A DNA stretch of 6,574 nt, taken from assembly GCA_031278535.1 (NCBI GenBank), contig JAITKH010000326.1:1-6574 (forward strand), given 5' to 3'. The stretch is from Planctomycetota bacterium (GTDB lineage: Bacteria; Planctomycetota; SZUA-567). Under the pieces are notes generated by a model. That model was not told where the DNA came from, searched no databases, and saw only the letters and a program-made list of their open reading frames with translations. Of this stretch, positions 5,512-6,574 are shown piece by piece (within the stretch, counting starts at the first letter, position 1; each line of letters starts with the position of its first letter). The position numbers were made by a program, and so were the translations under genes.

Positions 5512-5599
5512 CATGGACGATTATCCATTCAAAAATCCCTGAAAAACGCAGTTGATTGAAAAGGCGCGGCAAACAGAAGAAAAGAACGGGATTAGGGGC

Positions 5600-6490
5600 A
5601 TGGGAGTCAGGCGAACGCTGAAGGAACGGCTGGAAGCGGCAAAGCTGCGCCCCTCGACCCGGCGCGGCCAGAACTTTCTCATCGATTCCGGCCAACTGGC
5701 CTTTATCGTTGAAATGGCCGGCCTGTCGCCAGGCGATTCGGTACTCGAAGTGGGACCCGGAACCGGATTCCTCACCCGGCGGCTGGCCGCCTCCGGATGT
5801 ACCCTCTTCGGCGTGGAACTGGATTTCGGCCTCCTCCCTCTCGCCAGGGAGGAAACCGCCTCTTTTGAAAAGGTTCTCCTTGTCCAGGGCGATATCCTGG
5901 ATGGGAAAAACCGGCTCAATGCCGGATTGCTTTCGCAATTTATCAACTTTTCAACCCGCGACGGGCATCGGGGAGAATGCAAATGCGTCTCAAACCTGCC
6001 CTATTCAATTGCCACTCCGTTCATCATCAACCTCCTCGCCTCTCCCCTTCCCTGGATTCTTGGCGTATTCCTCCTTCAAAAAGAGGCGGCGGAACGGCTT
6101 CTTGCCGCTCCGGGCAGCGGCGGGTATGGCGCCCTCTCCATTTGCGCCGCCCTTGCCGCCGAGACCCGCCTGAAACGAATTGTGCCGCCCGCGGCCTTCT
6201 GGCCGGTTCCCAAGGTCGACTCGGCGGTGGTGACGATGGCCTTTCGGCCGATGGAAAATCGTTTGGACATTCCCTGGCGGGAATTGCGCTCCGTGACGAA
6301 TGCCGTCTTCGGGGCCAGGCGCAAAACTCTTCGCAATGCCGTGAAAGGATTGGCGGGAAACGGCAGCGAACGCGACACGCTGATCGCGCTCGGTGTCAAT
6401 CCGGACGAGCGCGGTGAAAACCTGCGCCCGGAAGAATTTCTGCGCCTGGCCCGGCATTTGATCTGCCAATCGAAACGGCGGATTCCCTGA
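5600..6490 (+). CDS. rsmA: 16S rRNA (adenine1518-N6/adenine1519-N6)-dimethyltransferase RsmA/KsgA
   Basis: This 296-residue cytoplasmic enzyme uses S-adenosylmethionine to dimethylate two adjacent adenines near the 3' end of 16S rRNA, a late step of small-subunit assembly whose loss gives kasugamycin resistance. Visible features are QNFL (24-27), the cofactor loop EVGPGTG (50-56), the acidic GVELD (Glu73), QGDIL (Asp98), the catalytic NLPY (132-135), QKEAAERL (160-167), FWPVPKVDSAV (200-210) and FGARRKTLRNA (237-247) with a complete C-terminal domain. The length is slightly above the usual 270-280, partly from a longer stretch (about 101-128) between the Asp98 motif and NLPY. ATG 5600 is chosen because family proteins begin shortly before the QNFL region and AGGGG lies just upstream, though unusually close. 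An in-frame TTG at 5552 would add 16 residues without a ribosome binding site. It has no evident link to its neighbours. Confidence 0.96.
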   Translation: MGVRRTLKERLEAAKLRPSTRRGQNFLIDSGQLAFIVEMAGLSPGDSVLEVGPGTGFLTRRLAASGCTLFGVELDFGLLPLAREETASFEKVLLVQGDILDGKNRLNAGLLSQFINFSTRDGHRGECKCVSNLPYSIATPFIINLLASPLPWILGVFLLQKEAAERLLAAPGSGGYGALSICAALAAETRLKRIVPPAAFWPVPKVDSAVVTMAFRPMENRLDIPWRELRSVTNAVFGARRKTLRNAVKGLAGNGSERDTLIALGVNPDERGENLRPEEFLRLARHLICQSKRRIP

Positions 6491-6491
6491 C

Positions 6492-6574
6492 TCCCGCCCT
6501 TCCCGACGAAACGCGCGGTTTTTCGGCGGGCGCCCTCCGATTCCGGTCGCGCCCGCCGTCCGGGAAGGGCGGGA
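6492..6574. repeat. Nested GC-rich inverted repeat immediately after rsmA
   Basis: TCCCGCCCTTCCCG (6492-6505) is perfectly complementary to the last 14 bases of the window (6561-6574). Inside, CGGCGGGCGC (6524-6533) is perfectly complementary to GCGCCCGCCG (6549-6558). The outer repeat begins one base after the rsmA stop codon. No T tract is visible, but the window ends at the outer arm, so a terminator tail or further repeat could follow. It may be a large 3' hairpin or an intergenic repeat element. Confidence 0.75.

Larger units (their letters stand above)
5009..5599 (+). other. 591-bp gap between dhaK and rsmA with no convincing protein gene
   Basis: The gap begins GC-rich (5009-5090, with CCGGCCGG and GC-rich stems but no T tract to terminate dhaK). 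It then holds an inverted repeat (5093-5131), a promoter-like TATAAT (5217-5222), tandem hairpins (5288-5322), a short stem CCGTC/GACGG (5343-5347 with 5359-5363), an A/T-flanked CGCG stem (5458-5483) and a terminator-like stem (5494-5511). Two short frames have decent ribosome binding sites: ATG 5141-5221 (26 residues, after AGGAG) and ATG 5265-5357 (30 residues, after GGAAGGGA). Neither resembles a known protein. No clear promoter was found directly before rsmA. Confidence 0.5.

Noticed and set aside
5222..5542. A 106-codon plus-strand frame in the dhaK-rsmA gap
   Set aside because: It begins with TTG overlapping the TATAAT, lacks a ribosome binding site, and shows no recognisable motif or domain.
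5552..5599. Upstream TTG start for rsmA
   Set aside because: No ribosome binding site precedes it and the added 16 residues are not typical of the family.
1..6574. CRISPR array, retron, tRNA or transposase
   Set aside because: No regularly spaced direct repeats, no reverse transcriptase or transposase motifs, and no tRNA-like T-loop with matching acceptor stem were seen on either strand.

Overview
The window (6574 bp, fairly GC-rich in genes) looks like an ordinary bacterial chromosome segment with four complete plus-strand genes: a membrane-bound hybrid sensor histidine kinase (622-2838), the ADP/ATP-carrying subunit of dihydroxyacetone kinase, dhaL (3074-3766), the dihydroxyacetone-binding subunit dhaK (4007-5008), and the 16S rRNA adenine dimethyltransferase rsmA/ksgA (5600-6490). 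A minus-strand gene may begin at base 24 and run off the left edge. The organism cannot be fixed from four genes. The style of the hybrid kinase (two membrane helices, degenerate receiver, receiver, HPt) and the large, structured intergenic gaps would fit an anaerobic gut bacterium such as a host-associated spirochaete, but that is a guess. No tRNA, rRNA, CRISPR array, transposase or phage gene was seen.

Left region (1-621): a strong-looking sigma-70 promoter (TTGACA, 17 bp, TATATT, with upstream A-tracts) would start a transcript near base 195, giving a leader of over 400 nt before the kinase. This leader contains the most striking structure in the window: two perfect 42-bp inverted copies (247-288 and 478-519) of a sequence that is itself a palindrome with 9-10 bp arms. 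They enclose an AT-rich 189-bp segment. Possible explanations are a REP/BIME-like repeat pair, a small non-autonomous element, an invertible segment, or (speculatively) Xer/dif-like sites.

Middle region: the kinase is followed by a probable intrinsic terminator and a 14-bp inverted repeat. Then come dhaL and dhaK, in the order L then K, separated by a 240-bp very GC-rich, hairpin-forming spacer. The two proteins together transfer a phosphoryl group to dihydroxyacetone (or a related short ketose); the PTS partner dhaM is not in the window.

Right region: 5009-5599 has no convincing protein gene but holds a promoter-like TATAAT and a run of hairpins ending in a weak terminator-like stem, so it could encode a small RNA. 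rsmA follows, and one base after its stop begins a nested GC-rich inverted repeat whose outer arm ends exactly at the window edge. The kinase, the Dha kinase and rsmA show no functional link beyond being neighbours.
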